From: Clostridia bacterium
GTDB lineage: Bacteria > Bacillota > Peptococcia > DRI-13 > UBA5745
DNA: 63,219 nucleotides
Assembly: GCA_018436095.1 (NCBI GenBank)
Contig: JAHDMJ010000028.1
Location: 1-63,219 of the forward strand
Reading direction: 5' to 3'
The notes below the pieces were generated by a model. That model did no database searches, was not told the DNA's origin, and saw only the letters and a program-made list of their open reading frames with translations. The position numbers and the translations under genes are program-made. Below, piece by piece: positions 1-8,458 of the stretch; within the stretch, counting starts at the first letter, position 1, and each line of letters starts with the position of its first letter.

Positions 1-260
1 AATGCTTAAACATTTTTTACAGTTTGGTAGTGAATTCATTTCAGCCAGGGCACTAGATACAGCCAAGACCTATATTTCTACTTATTTTTTGAGCCGCCAT
101 AACTCTAAGGGGTGTCTACAAACTTGCATTTTTGCTCAGCTGGCGCCCTTACTGGATACAAACTTGCATTTTTGCACAGAAAAGTCCGCACCACCAGAGG
201 ACAAAACCTGCAGACCGGACAAAAGCGAATTCCGAGTCAAGCTTGGCATGACAAATCTGA
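1..260 (+). repeat. Long dispersed repeat R1, copy a
   Basis: This stretch matches the reverse complement of about 14993-15248 over roughly 250 bp with scattered substitutions. A stretch of about 60 bp running up to the TTTGCTCA near 137 is essentially identical. It contains two copies of a short motif (AAACTTGCATTTTTGC, at 119-134 and 159-174) and one copy of a 16-bp AGAGGACAAAACCTGC unit that is doubled in copy b. The left boundary may lie outside the window. Confidence 0.85.
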
Positions 261-408
261 TCATTGGCGGCTTTTCTTGATGTATGGTTTAATTTTGCGG
301 GAATTTAGGCTAAAAAACGGGCCGCCTCCCTCTTGGCTTTAACCAACAGGAAGACAGTCCGTTTTTTTCAAGGCAGCTTAAATGTTGGCCGACACAGCTT
401 AATTATGG
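1..408. other. Gene-free left flank with repeat arm R1a
   Basis: I see no credible gene here. Positions 1 to about 260 are one arm of a long inverted repeat (partner at about 14993-15248). Positions 276-310 carry a second dispersed segment (TGTATGGTTTAATTTTGCGG core) that recurs near 15550-15590 and, inverted, at 42428-42465. Short open frames exist but are made entirely of repeat sequence and lack ribosome sites. Confidence 0.7.
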
Positions 409-1584
409 CTAATACAAAGCGGTGTACTTGCCTTGGGCTATGGTTTCAATGACCGTCTGCCGGTTAAGGGGGCTATGGGTATCAGGATTCATGGTAATAA
501 CCCCGGTCAGCACCTGAATATCCCGGCTGCCGGCAATCCAATCCGCCAGCCGTCCTGGATCAGTGCCTTCCGTCTCTTTAATCCCTTCTATAATCAGATG
601 AAGAGCATCTGCCGCCAGGGCCCCATCGGGCATCATGGGTTCTTCTTCCCAATATTTACTATAGCTATCAATCCAATGAGCTATAGCTGAATCCTCATTT
701 TTGGAGATATTGACAAAGAAGCTGCCCTCCATTATCTCACTATCCATCCCTTGCAATTGCTGGCCGGCCCAGGCGTCGCCCCCCAGAAAAAAGTAATCCA
801 TTGCCAGCTCCTTGGCCTGCTTGATCACCAGCTTCCCTTCAGTAGGGAAAGTAGGGATAAACAGAAGCTGGGCCCCTGACTCCTTGATTCGGGAAAGCTG
901 CCCCGTAAGCTCCGGATCGCCGGCCTGAAAAGATTCATTGGCGGTTATAACGCCGCCTTTCTCGGCAAAGGCCTGCTCAAAGTAAGCGGTTAGGTTAAGA
1001 GAATAGTCCGAACTGCTGTCTTTTAAAATACCGGCTTTCCTAACATCCAGATATTCAACGGCAAAAAGGGCAGCCTTTTCCGCCTGGTCGGCATCAGTAA
1101 AATTAGTTCTGAAAATATACCGTAAAGGCTGACTATGGCCTGCCGGTACTGTTAACTGGTCGTTGGTACCCGTTGTGCTGATCATTACAATGCCTGCCTC
1201 CTCAAAAACCTGGGCGGCAGTGATGCTGAGATTGGATTGAGAAGGACCGATTACCGCCAAAGCTCCGTCATTAGCCAAACGGTTGGCTGCCGTAAAGGCG
1301 CCTGTCTGATCGCCGCCATTATCATAGCTGATCAATTTCAGCTCTCGGCCCAAAACTCCGCCGTCAGCATTGATGTTATTCACCATCATCTCCAGAGCCT
1401 TCTTCTCCGACTGGCCCCAGGCCGCATTATCACCGGACAAAGCCGCTATATGCCCAATGATAATAGGTCCTTCTCCTTTGCTGCCCTCAACAGCGCCGGC
1501 AGATGAGGCAGTCATGCCACAACCCCCTGCAATAATAACTAATAAAGCCACCATCAATAAAAAGGCTGCTTTATTCTTTCTCAT
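409..1584 (-). CDS. Lipoprotein substrate-binding protein, branched-chain amino acid ABC type
   Basis: The 391-residue product is a type I periplasmic-binding fold protein of the LivJ/LivK (Peripla_BP_6) family. Residues 1-21 form a lipoprotein signal ending in an IAGGC lipobox with Cys22 as the anchor. The domain opens near residue 41 with GHIAALSGDNAAWG, and NDQLTVPAG and GGDAWAGQQL fit the ligand-cleft regions of the family. The ATG follows a GGGGGAG ribosome site. No permease or ATPase genes adjoin it, so it is an orphan receptor that must work with components elsewhere, or it senses rather than transports. The LysR gene is divergent 143 bp away and may control it. The actual ligand cannot be read from sequence. 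Confidence 0.85.
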   Translation of the reverse strand: MRKNKAAFLLMVALLVIIAGGCGMTASSAGAVEGSKGEGPIIIGHIAALSGDNAAWGQSEKKALEMMVNNINADGGVLGRELKLISYDNGGDQTGAFTAANRLANDGALAVIGPSQSNLSITAAQVFEEAGIVMISTTGTNDQLTVPAGHSQPLRYIFRTNFTDADQAEKAALFAVEYLDVRKAGILKDSSSDYSLNLTAYFEQAFAEKGGVITANESFQAGDPELTGQLSRIKESGAQLLFIPTFPTEGKLVIKQAKELAMDYFFLGGDAWAGQQLQGMDSEIMEGSFFVNISKNEDSAIAHWIDSYSKYWEEEPMMPDGALAADALHLIIEGIKETEGTDPGRLADWIAGSRDIQVLTGVITMNPDTHSPLNRQTVIETIAQGKYTALY

Positions 1585-1622
1585 TTTATCTCCCCCTTAC
1601 CGCAGATTTACCAAATTTCTTA

Positions 1623-1650
1623 TTTATAGTATAATGGTGGCCTAGATCAA
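1623..1650 (-). promoter_or_regulatory. Candidate promoter for the binding-protein gene
   Basis: On the minus strand, TTGATC (1650-1645) and TATAAA (1628-1623) are separated by 16 bp, about 40 bp upstream of the ATG at 1584. Confidence 0.4.
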
Positions 1651-1678
1651 AGTAAAATGAATGATTTTTATACTTTAC

Positions 1679-1693
1679 ATAAGGAATCCTTAT
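1679..1693. promoter_or_regulatory. Candidate LysR operator
   Basis: ATAAGGAATCCTTAT is a perfect palindrome about one central base. It contains the T-N11-A arrangement typical of LysR-type binding sites. It lies in the divergent intergenic region, 35 bp before the LysR start. Confidence 0.45.
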
Positions 1694-1727
1694 ATAAAAA
1701 TACGATCTTGAAAGGCAGAGGGTTGGC

Positions 1728-2588
1728 ATGAACATTTCCCGATATCAGGTATTGATTAAAGTAGCGGAGCTGGGCAGCTTATCAAAAGCTGCGGATGTGC
1801 TGGGCTATACCCAACCCGGCATCAGCCACACGTTAAACGCCCTGGAGGCTGAATGGGGCATACAATTGTTAACCAGAGGCCGCTCCGGCGTGGAATTAAC
1901 GGCGGAGGGGGAATTGCTGCTGCCTACCGTAAGGCGGGTTTGCAACGTCCATGATGATCTGTTTCACCAAATATCGGCGGTCAAAGGCGTAGAAACGGGA
2001 ATACTTCGAGTGAGCACCATCAACAGTGTATCCGCCCACTATTTGCCGGCCTTGATAAAAGCTTTTAAACAATCTTACCCGAATATCCGATTTGAGCTGT
2101 TTCAGGGTGAAGACAAGGAAAATGAGAAATGGATAACAACGGGCAAAGTCGATTGCAGTTTTACTTTGCTGCCAAGCCTCAAGGAATTATCCAGCATCAG
2201 TCTTTATGAGGATCAAATGGTAGCTATACTGCCTGAGGACTACCCTGTGGATAAAGAAGCTTTTCCCATTCATAACTTTGAGCGGGAGCCTTACATCTAT
2301 GTTGACGGCAGCCCGAGAAATATTGAGAAGCATTTTGAAATTCTGGGTGTGAAGCCCAATATCCAGTTTACGGTAAAGGATGAGTTTTCGGCCATGCAAA
2401 TGGTGGAATCCGGTCTGGGCATCAGTATACTTTCCGAATTATTTCTGCGGCGAACCTCTTACCGGATTAAAATGCTGCCTCTGGACCCGCCTAATCGCCG
2501 GCGCATTGGCCTGGTATATAACCACCGCACCTATTTGTCTTATGCCGCCAGACAATTTATCGCCTTCGTCCAGCAGTATAATAAATAA
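1728..2588 (+). CDS. LysR-family transcriptional regulator
   Basis: The 286-residue protein has a winged helix-turn-helix at residues 1-60 (AELGSLSKAADVLGYTQPGI is the recognition region). The effector-binding domain runs from about residue 88 to the end, opening with GILRVSTINSVSAHYLP. Length and architecture are those of an ordinary LysR-type activator/repressor. It is transcribed divergently from the lipoprotein binding-protein gene, the usual arrangement for a regulator and its target, and a palindrome with T-N11-A spacing sits between them. The inducer is unknown. Transcription probably stops at the strong hairpin at 2611-2648. Confidence 0.9.
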   Translation: MNISRYQVLIKVAELGSLSKAADVLGYTQPGISHTLNALEAEWGIQLLTRGRSGVELTAEGELLLPTVRRVCNVHDDLFHQISAVKGVETGILRVSTINSVSAHYLPALIKAFKQSYPNIRFELFQGEDKENEKWITTGKVDCSFTLLPSLKELSSISLYEDQMVAILPEDYPVDKEAFPIHNFEREPYIYVDGSPRNIEKHFEILGVKPNIQFTVKDEFSAMQMVESGLGISILSELFLRRTSYRIKMLPLDPPNRRRIGLVYNHRTYLSYAARQFIAFVQQYNK

Positions 2589-2605
2589 CGGCATTAATGC
2601 CTCTC

Positions 2606-2648
2606 AAAAAAGGTAGGCCTCCTGCATAATAAAACAGGAGGCCTACCT
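2606..2648 (-). terminator. Strong intrinsic terminator, probably bidirectional
   Basis: A perfect 14-bp stem (AGGTAGGCCTCCTG, 2611-2624, with 2635-2648) has a 10-nt loop. The T-run lies on the minus-strand side (2610-2606), so it best terminates the leftward rsfS operon. It also sits 22 bp after the LysR stop. Confidence 0.85.
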
Positions 2649-2687
2649 ATCTGCGGCTTATCCATATGAAAACTGGAGCATTATGGC

Positions 2688-3050
2688 TTATGCCTCTTCC
2701 GGGAAAACCTCTTCATGGGGCAGAGCCGGAGCGTCAGCCCACAAGCGTTCCAGATTATAGAAGCTTCTTTCATCCTCCTGAAAAATATGAATGATAATCT
2801 GGCCATAGTCCATCAGAATCCAGCGGCCCTCCTGCATGCCTTCGATGCGGTTGAGGATGGCTCCTGCCTTCTCCAGTTCTTCTTCAATGCAGTCGGCCAT
2901 GGCCTGGGTCTGGGTGCGGCTGCTGCCGGTACCTACCACAAAATAATCGGTGAGGGTAGACAAATCCTCCAGTTTTAATACGGTAATCTTGGAGCCCTTA
3001 CGCTGATCCATAGCCTTAGCAGCCAAAATGGCTAATTCTTTGCTTTCCAT
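2688..3050 (-). CDS. rsfS: Ribosomal silencing factor RsfS
   Basis: This is a member of the RsfS/Iojap/YbeB family, which binds ribosomal protein uL14 and blocks subunit joining when nutrients are scarce. The family core is visible: KAMDQRKGSKITVLKLEDLS, then TDYFVVGTGSSRTQTQA, then EGMQEGRWILMDYGQIIIHI and FYNLERLW. An upstream in-frame ATG at 3086 exists, but the ATG at 3050 has an AAAGGGG site at the right distance and gives the usual N-terminus (MESKELAIL, about 120 residues). It overlaps the end of yqeK by 19 bp, so the two are translationally coupled. Confidence 0.93.
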   Translation of the reverse strand: MESKELAILAAKAMDQRKGSKITVLKLEDLSTLTDYFVVGTGSSRTQTQAMADCIEEELEKAGAILNRIEGMQEGRWILMDYGQIIIHIFQEDERSFYNLERLWADAPALPHEEVFPEEA

Positions 3051-3676
3051 ACTATACCCCTTTCTTCTTTTAACCACGCCAGGCAAAGCAGGGTGCCTTG
3101 ATGGAGCGGCAGTTTTTTTCTTTCCAAATAAACCAGAGTCTGTTCGATGGCCTCAATCATAGCGGCCCGTAAATCTTGGCGGCAAAGCCGCCGTAAAATT
3201 TCTACTCCATTATATGCCCGGCCGGGCTCTATTAAATCCGCCATAAAAATGACACAGGCTTCCAGGCTCATGGCCGGCCCTCCTACGGTGTGCAGCCGGA
3301 TTGCTTCTAAAATAACCGGATCGGCTATCCCCCATTCCCGGCAAGCCCGCCAGGCCCCTACAGGCCCGTGCAGTATGGAAGGATTTTCTCTTTCCGCCGG
3401 GTCAGTAATCAAATCCTGAGCTTCTGCCAAGGCCAGGAGCTGCTCATTGCTCAACTCTTTGGCGCTATCGTGGAGAAGTCCTGCCAGGGCCAGCTTAACT
3501 AGATCACCGCCGAACAAATGTCCCATAGCCACTGCCTCGTCGGCCACCGCCAAGCTATGATTAAAGCGCCGGGGTTTTAGCTGTCCTTGCAGCTTGTCTT
3601 TTAAGCTTTGCCATTCTTTTTGGCAGCCGGCCCGGCGGCAAATCTCTTCTGCCGTGCTTCCCGTTTCATTAATCAT
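3032..3676 (-). CDS. yqeK: YqeK-type HD hydrolase (symmetrical Ap4A hydrolase family)
   Basis: The 214-residue protein is an HD-domain phosphohydrolase. Metal ligands are visible as [13 protein letters not shown] (His40), LLHDSAKEL (His69-Asp70), LHGPVGAW and RLHTVGG. YqeK-family enzymes cleave diadenosine tetraphosphate symmetrically to two ADP. It sits between nadD and rsfS, the conserved Firmicute order. It shares 4 bp (ATGA) with nadD and 19 bp with rsfS, so the three form one coupled unit. Confidence 0.92.
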   Translation of the reverse strand: MINETGSTAEEICRRAGCQKEWQSLKDKLQGQLKPRRFNHSLAVADEAVAMGHLFGGDLVKLALAGLLHDSAKELSNEQLLALAEAQDLITDPAERENPSILHGPVGAWRACREWGIADPVILEAIRLHTVGGPAMSLEACVIFMADLIEPGRAYNGVEILRRLCRQDLRAAMIEAIEQTLVYLERKKLPLHQGTLLCLAWLKEERGIVWKAKN

Positions 3677-4335
3677 GGTTTATATAGTCCCTGTTTGTAT
3701 ATATATTGTTCCACTGTCTCCGGCAGCAAATACTTGATGGAACGGCCCCGGGCCACCCGGCTGCGGATATCCGTAGAGGATATGGCCATGGCCGGCACCT
3801 CAATGGTAATAATTTTCTTCAGGTATTCCGGTTTTAGCTGGGCCCCCAGCCGCTCCGCCATGGCCTGGTTCTGAAAGCCCGGCCGGGTGGCGGCAATAAA
3901 GGTACAATCGGCAAAAAGCTCATCGATGCCCTTCCAGGTAAGTATCTCCAAAATGGCGTCGGCCCCGGTGATAAAAAACAACTCCCCGTCTTGATCCATC
4001 ATTTGGCGAAAATAGCTTACCGTATCGGCGGAATAAGAATAACCCAGGCGGTTGATCTCTACCCTGGATACCTCAAAGCAGGGATTGGTTATCGTAGCCA
4101 GTTCCGTCATTAAAAAACGTTTGTCTTTCGGCGTGACCTTTTTTTCTACCTTGTGGGGAGGCTGCCCTGAGGGAACAAAAATCACTTTATCCAGACTAAA
4201 GCTGGTACGGACTGCCTCAGCCGTCACCAGATGGCCCTGATGGATGGGGTCAAAAGTACCACCCATCAATCCCAGGCGTTTTATATTGGATAGATCAATA
4301 TCTTTTTCCGGCAATAAGCATGATTCAACGTTCAT
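3673..4335 (-). CDS. nadD: Nicotinate-nucleotide adenylyltransferase
   Basis: This enzyme adenylates nicotinate mononucleotide with ATP in NAD synthesis. The nucleotidyltransferase signature [15 protein letters not shown] is at residues 22-36, and the second ATP motif [10 protein letters not shown] lies near residue 185. [10 protein letters not shown] matches the substrate loop. The ATG has a GGAGG site. Compared with typical NadD it carries about 20 extra N-terminal residues (from the initial [11 protein letters not shown]) before the first strand. It lies 9 bp after proA and overlaps yqeK by 4 bp. Confidence 0.94.
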   Translation of the reverse strand: MNVESCLLPEKDIDLSNIKRLGLMGGTFDPIHQGHLVTAEAVRTSFSLDKVIFVPSGQPPHKVEKKVTPKDKRFLMTELATITNPCFEVSRVEINRLGYSYSADTVSYFRQMMDQDGELFFITGADAILEILTWKGIDELFADCTFIAATRPGFQNQAMAERLGAQLKPEYLKKIITIEVPAMAISSTDIRSRVARGRSIKYLLPETVEQYIYKQGLYKP

Positions 4336-4344
4336 GTTGCCTCC

Positions 4345-5604
4345 TTATTTTCTGATCTGGCCGTCCCCCTGGACAATATACTTGATGGTAGTCATTTCCT
4401 CAAGGCCCATGGGGCCCCGGGCGTGGAGTTTTTGGGTGCTGATGCCGATTTCTGCGCCGAAGCCAAACATACCGCCATCGGTGAATCTGGTGGAAGCATT
4501 GACAAGAACCACGGCGGCGTCGATACGGCCGGTGAATTGACGGGCGGCGCCATAATCCTTCGTGATAATCGCCTCGGAATGCCGGGTACCGTAAGTATTG
4601 ATATGCTCTATGGCCTCATCCAGATTCTCCACTACTTTTATGGAGATAATCATGTCCAAAAACTCGGCGCCATAGTCTTCCTCCGTAGCTGCCGACGACT
4701 GGGGCAAATAGGTGCGGCTTTCGGGACAAGCCCGCATCTCCACGCCTTTGGCTGCCAAGGCTGCGCCGGCCATGGGCAGGAATTGGGCCGCTATCTCGCG
4801 GTGTACCAGCAAGGATTCGGCGGCATTGCAAACGCCTATGCGCTGGGTTTTGGCATTGAGAAGAATATCCAGAGCCATCTGCTGGTCCGCAGCAGCATCC
4901 ACATAAATATGGCAATTGCCAATACCGGTTTCAATCACCGGTACCGTAGCTTCCCGTACCACCGTCTGGATCAGGCCCGCTCCTCCCCTGGGGATTAAAA
5001 GATCCAGGTAACGGTTCATCCGCATAAACTCAAGGGCAGCCTCCCGGCTGGTATCCTCCAGTAACTGCACTGCATCCTCAGGGCCTTCCTGCTGCCGGAT
5101 GGCCTGGCGCAGAGCCTTCACCACCGCCAGATTTGAGGCCTTGGCCTCGCCGGAGCCCCGCAAAATCACGGCGTTACCGGTCTTGAAACAAATGCCGGCA
5201 GCATCGGCCGTTACATTAGGCCTTGCTTCATAGATCATACCGATGACACCGAAGGGCACCCGAACCTTGGTGATTTCAATATCCTGAGCTCCCTTCCAGC
5301 CCCCCAGCACCTGACCTACCGGATCCTTAAGACCCACTAAATCCTCCAGGCCGCAAGCCATGGCTTCCAGCCGGTCTGCCGTCAGCGTCAGGCGGTCTAC
5401 AAAGGCGGCGTTCATCGATTTTGCTTTGGCAGCCTCCACATCTATAGCATTTGCAGCCAAAATAACCGGAGCCTCACTGCGCAAAGCTGCTGCCATAGCC
5501 CTCAGCATGCTGTTTTTATCGACTGCCGAAAGAGCCGCCATCCGGACTGCCGCTTGCCTGGCCTTAGCTCCCAAAGCGTAAATTTCTGTTTTTAACGTTT
5601 CCAT
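4345..5604 (-). CDS. proA: Gamma-glutamyl phosphate reductase
   Basis: This is the second step of proline synthesis, NADPH-dependent reduction of gamma-glutamyl phosphate to the semialdehyde. The 419-residue protein has the normal length. The aldehyde-dehydrogenase-like catalytic cysteine is Cys259 in RIGVCNAAE. IYEARPNVTADAAGICFKTG and the C-terminal GGMFGFGAEIGISTQKLHARGPMG are family signatures. It is 15 bp downstream of proB in the same operon. Confidence 0.96.
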   Translation of the reverse strand: METLKTEIYALGAKARQAAVRMAALSAVDKNSMLRAMAAALRSEAPVILAANAIDVEAAKAKSMNAAFVDRLTLTADRLEAMACGLEDLVGLKDPVGQVLGGWKGAQDIEITKVRVPFGVIGMIYEARPNVTADAAGICFKTGNAVILRGSGEAKASNLAVVKALRQAIRQQEGPEDAVQLLEDTSREAALEFMRMNRYLDLLIPRGGAGLIQTVVREATVPVIETGIGNCHIYVDAAADQQMALDILLNAKTQRIGVCNAAESLLVHREIAAQFLPMAGAALAAKGVEMRACPESRTYLPQSSAATEEDYGAEFLDMIISIKVVENLDEAIEHINTYGTRHSEAIITKDYGAARQFTGRIDAAVVLVNASTRFTDGGMFGFGAEIGISTQKLHARGPMGLEEMTTIKYIVQGDGQIRK

Positions 5605-5619
5605 AATGACCTTCTTTCT

Positions 5620-6876
5620 TTATTCCCATAAAGATAAATTGTCCCGGTGTATGACTTCCGGCTCGTGACCAGGGCCAAGCAGGCCCTCAATCTCACTGCT
5701 GTGCCGGCCCCGGATACTCTCCAGTTCTTTCGAACTATAGTTGACTATTCCCCGGGCAATGGTCCGGGAGGCAAAGCTGATCTCCACTACCTGCCCCCGC
5801 TCAAAGCTGCCTTGCACCTGAAGGACACCGCTGGCCAACAGGCTTTTGCCCCTTTCCTGCAAAGCTGCCGCCGCCCCCTCATCTACGATTATGCCGCCGG
5901 CAGTCCGGGTACTAAAGGCCAGCCAACCCTTGCGGCTGCCCAGAGGATGGGCCTTCGGCAAAAATAGCGTGCCCTGATAAACCGTCAAGCCTTGGTTGAC
6001 GCCAGTAGCGTGCCCAACGGCCGAGCCTTCGTTGACGCCAGTAGCGTGCTCGACGGTTGGGCCTTCGTTGACGGCCATTGCTTGCCCCTCTGCAGCCTGA
6101 TCCCGGGATTCATTGAGAAATTGCAGGCAATCCCGGCGGCTGCCGTTGGTCAGCACCATGGGAATGCCTTGCATCACCGCAATCCTGGCGGCGGCAATCT
6201 TTGTCTGCATGCCGCCGCTGCCGAATTTGCTGCCCTCGCCGCCGGCTAAGGCTTCGACCTCCGGCGTAATCTCCTCCACCAGGGGAATCAGGCTGGCCTC
6301 AGGGTCTTTACGGGGATCGCTGGTATACAACCCGTCAATATCCGACAAAAGCACCAGCAAATCGGCATCTGTCAAACCGGCCACCATGGCGGCCAGGGTA
6401 TCATTATCCCCTACCTTAATCTGATCAAAGGCCACCGTATCATTTTCATTAATGACAGGAATGGCGCCGTACTCCATAATCTGCCGCAGGGTAGTTCTGG
6501 CATTGAGGTAACGCTGGCGGTGGGCTACATCGTCTTTGGTCAGCAGCACCTGGGCTACAGCTATGCCATACTCTCCAAATAATTTCTCGTAAATATGCAT
6601 CAAAATGCCCTGGCCGATAGCCGCCAAGGCTTGCTTGGCCGAAATTTCTTTCGGCTTTTCCTGTATATTGAGGCGGCCCATACCGGCTCCCACGGCGGCG
6701 GAAGTAACAAGAATCACATCCCGGCCTTGGTTTTTCAAATCCGCCAGTTGACGGACAAGCAGCTCCATTTGCATCAGGTTAAGATTGCCGGTCTGGTGGG
6801 TCAACGTGCTGGTGCCCACCTTGACTACGATGCGCTTTGCCTTATGCAGTTTGGACCATCCTGCTTTGATCTCCAT
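5620..6876 (-). CDS. proB: Glutamate 5-kinase with repeat-bearing linker
   Basis: The product phosphorylates glutamate as the first, feedback-inhibited step of proline synthesis. The amino-acid kinase domain spans about residues 10-262 (VVKVGTSTLTH, VTSAAVGAGMG, INENDTVAFD, KFGSGGMQTKIAAA). A PUA domain follows from about residue 325 (GGIIVDEGAAAALQERGKSL). At 418 residues it is roughly 45-50 longer than common ProB. The excess is a linker built of three degenerate 12-residue units (about residues 260-296, VNEGPTVEHATG type), encoded by 36-bp tandem repeats. The repeats keep frame, so the gene appears functional. Confidence 0.94.
   Translation of the reverse strand: MEIKAGWSKLHKAKRIVVKVGTSTLTHQTGNLNLMQMELLVRQLADLKNQGRDVILVTSAAVGAGMGRLNIQEKPKEISAKQALAAIGQGILMHIYEKLFGEYGIAVAQVLLTKDDVAHRQRYLNARTTLRQIMEYGAIPVINENDTVAFDQIKVGDNDTLAAMVAGLTDADLLVLLSDIDGLYTSDPRKDPEASLIPLVEEITPEVEALAGGEGSKFGSGGMQTKIAAARIAVMQGIPMVLTNGSRRDCLQFLNESRDQAAEGQAMAVNEGPTVEHATGVNEGSAVGHATGVNQGLTVYQGTLFLPKAHPLGSRKGWLAFSTRTAGGIIVDEGAAAALQERGKSLLASGVLQVQGSFERGQVVEISFASRTIARGIVNYSSKELESIRGRHSSEIEGLLGPGHEPEVIHRDNLSLWE
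5964..6098. repeat. 36-bp tandem repeat inside proB
   Basis: Two nearly identical 36-bp units (5991-6026 and 6027-6062, each containing GTTGACGCCAGTAGCGTG) are followed by a third decayed unit (6063-6098). A half unit precedes them. The period is a multiple of three, so copy changes keep proB in frame. Confidence 0.9.
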
Positions 6877-6960
6877 AATACCGCTCCTGACTAAGCAATG
6901 CTGAGCATACTATGATTAAAGGCCATGTCAGCCCCGCTCATGCTCTAATGATTTTAAACC

Positions 6961-6988
6961 ATTATAACATATTTAACTTTCCTGCCAA
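6961..6988 (-). promoter_or_regulatory. Promoter for the proB-proA-nadD-yqeK-rsfS operon
   Basis: On the minus strand, TTGGCA (6988-6983) and TATAAT (6966-6961) are spaced by 16 bp. The -35 box lies inside the last codons of trkH and the -10 lies 85 bp before the proB start. It allows proline genes to be transcribed apart from the trk genes upstream. Confidence 0.65.
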
Positions 6989-8421
6989 AAGCCTTTGCTG
7001 AATAAAATTAAAATCGTATATAGCTCCAGGCGGCCCAGAAGCATTAGGAAGGACATAAAGTACAGGCTCCAGGCCGGCATATTGCCGTAATTATCCATAG
7101 GCCCCAATTGGCCGAAGGCAGGCCCAACATTATTGATACAGGTGGCCACAACAGAAAAGGAGGTCAGCATATCATAATCCGCCAGGCAAAAAACGGCTGT
7201 GGAAATTAAAGTGATCAGCACATAAATAAACAGGAAACTTTGGGTGCTGGCCATAACCTCCGGCGTGATCAGACGGTCGTTTACCCGCAGATTCACTACA
7301 GCCCTGGGATGTAAAATGCGGGTAAAGATTGATTTGGCGCTTTTGCACAAAATCAAAAACCGGCCTGCCTTCAGGCCGCCGCCGGTAGAGCCGGCGCAAG
7401 ATCCGATAAAGGGAATCATCAGCACCAATAATTGTCCGATAGGCGGCCATAACGTATAATCGGCATTTACAAAGCCTGAGGAGGTATAGACAGAAGCGAG
7501 CTGCACATAGCTTTCGACCAGAGCCCCGGGAATCTGCTTGCCTCCTTTCCAAAGAAAAAGACTGTTGAGGCAAACCACCCCTAAAAGCAAACCCAGATAA
7601 AGCCGGAGTTCCTCATTTCTCCAAAAAGGCTTTAAAGAACGGTGCTTATACGCAGCATAAAAAAGCCCGATGCTCAGGCCTGAGGTCGTCATGAAAAAAG
7701 CCAGGGTTACTTGAATCAGTGGGCTAAAGCCTATAAGACTATCGTTTTTCGTGGAAAAGCCACCGGTGGAGATAGTACTGAAAACATGACATACCGCGTC
7801 AAAGGGCGTCATACCCACTAAAATCATGACCAAAATCATAACGAAAGTGAGAACTAAATAAGTCAGCCAAAGGATTTTAGCCGTTTCCTTAATACGGGGG
7901 GCAATCTTTTCTTTGATAGGCCCTGTGGCCTCAGCCTTAAACATCTGCATGCCGCTATTGCCAAAAAAGCTAAGAAGGGAAACGAAAAGTACTACGATGC
8001 CCAAGCCTCCCAGCCAGTGGGTCAGGCTGCGCCATAAAAGTACACTGCGCTCCAAGGCCTCCACATCGGCAATTACCGAAGCGCCGGTAGTAGTAAAGCC
8101 GGAAACCGTCTCAAAAAAAGCCTCGGGGAAATTGGGAATAACGCCGTAAGCCAAATAAGGAATAGCGCCATAGACTCCCGCTACCAGCCAGGTTATCACC
8201 ACCAGGAGATAAGCGTCCCGGGAAGTTATATCACCAAACTCATTGAAGCCATGGCGAAGGCCCAAGCCCCCTAAAATTCCGGACAAGCCCACTACCCCAA
8301 AAACCAAGGCATGCCGGTCACCGTCAATAATACCCAAAACCATAGGAAAAAACATGGAAAGCCCTAGAACTGCCAGGACTACACCTAAATAAGAAAGTAT
8401 ACGCTTGATATTCGTCGCCAA
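6973..8421 (-). CDS. trkH: TrkH-type potassium uptake channel subunit
   Basis: This 482-residue polytopic membrane protein is the ion-conducting subunit of the Trk/Ktr K+ uptake system. The four pore-loop filter segments are recognisable: GFTTTGASV (about residue 108), STISTGGFSTKND, VYTSSGFVNADY and NNVGPAFGQLG. It starts with TTG at 8421 behind GAAGGGAAG. It is 37 bp downstream of trkA, its regulatory partner, which fits a complete K+ uptake unit. Confidence 0.93.
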   Translation of the reverse strand: MATNIKRILSYLGVVLAVLGLSMFFPMVLGIIDGDRHALVFGVVGLSGILGGLGLRHGFNEFGDITSRDAYLLVVITWLVAGVYGAIPYLAYGVIPNFPEAFFETVSGFTTTGASVIADVEALERSVLLWRSLTHWLGGLGIVVLFVSLLSFFGNSGMQMFKAEATGPIKEKIAPRIKETAKILWLTYLVLTFVMILVMILVGMTPFDAVCHVFSTISTGGFSTKNDSLIGFSPLIQVTLAFFMTTSGLSIGLFYAAYKHRSLKPFWRNEELRLYLGLLLGVVCLNSLFLWKGGKQIPGALVESYVQLASVYTSSGFVNADYTLWPPIGQLLVLMIPFIGSCAGSTGGGLKAGRFLILCKSAKSIFTRILHPRAVVNLRVNDRLITPEVMASTQSFLFIYVLITLISTAVFCLADYDMLTSFSVVATCINNVGPAFGQLGPMDNYGNMPAWSLYFMSFLMLLGRLELYTILILFSKGFWQES

Positions 8422-8458
8422 GAAAACGTCTTCCCTTCAATCATCTAACTATAATTAT

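Noticed and set aside
2-342. Short open frames in R1a, and their twin near 14876-15163, encoding a shared peptide
   Set aside because: The frames are shared only because the DNA is a repeat. Neither has a ribosome site and they differ in frame upstream and downstream.
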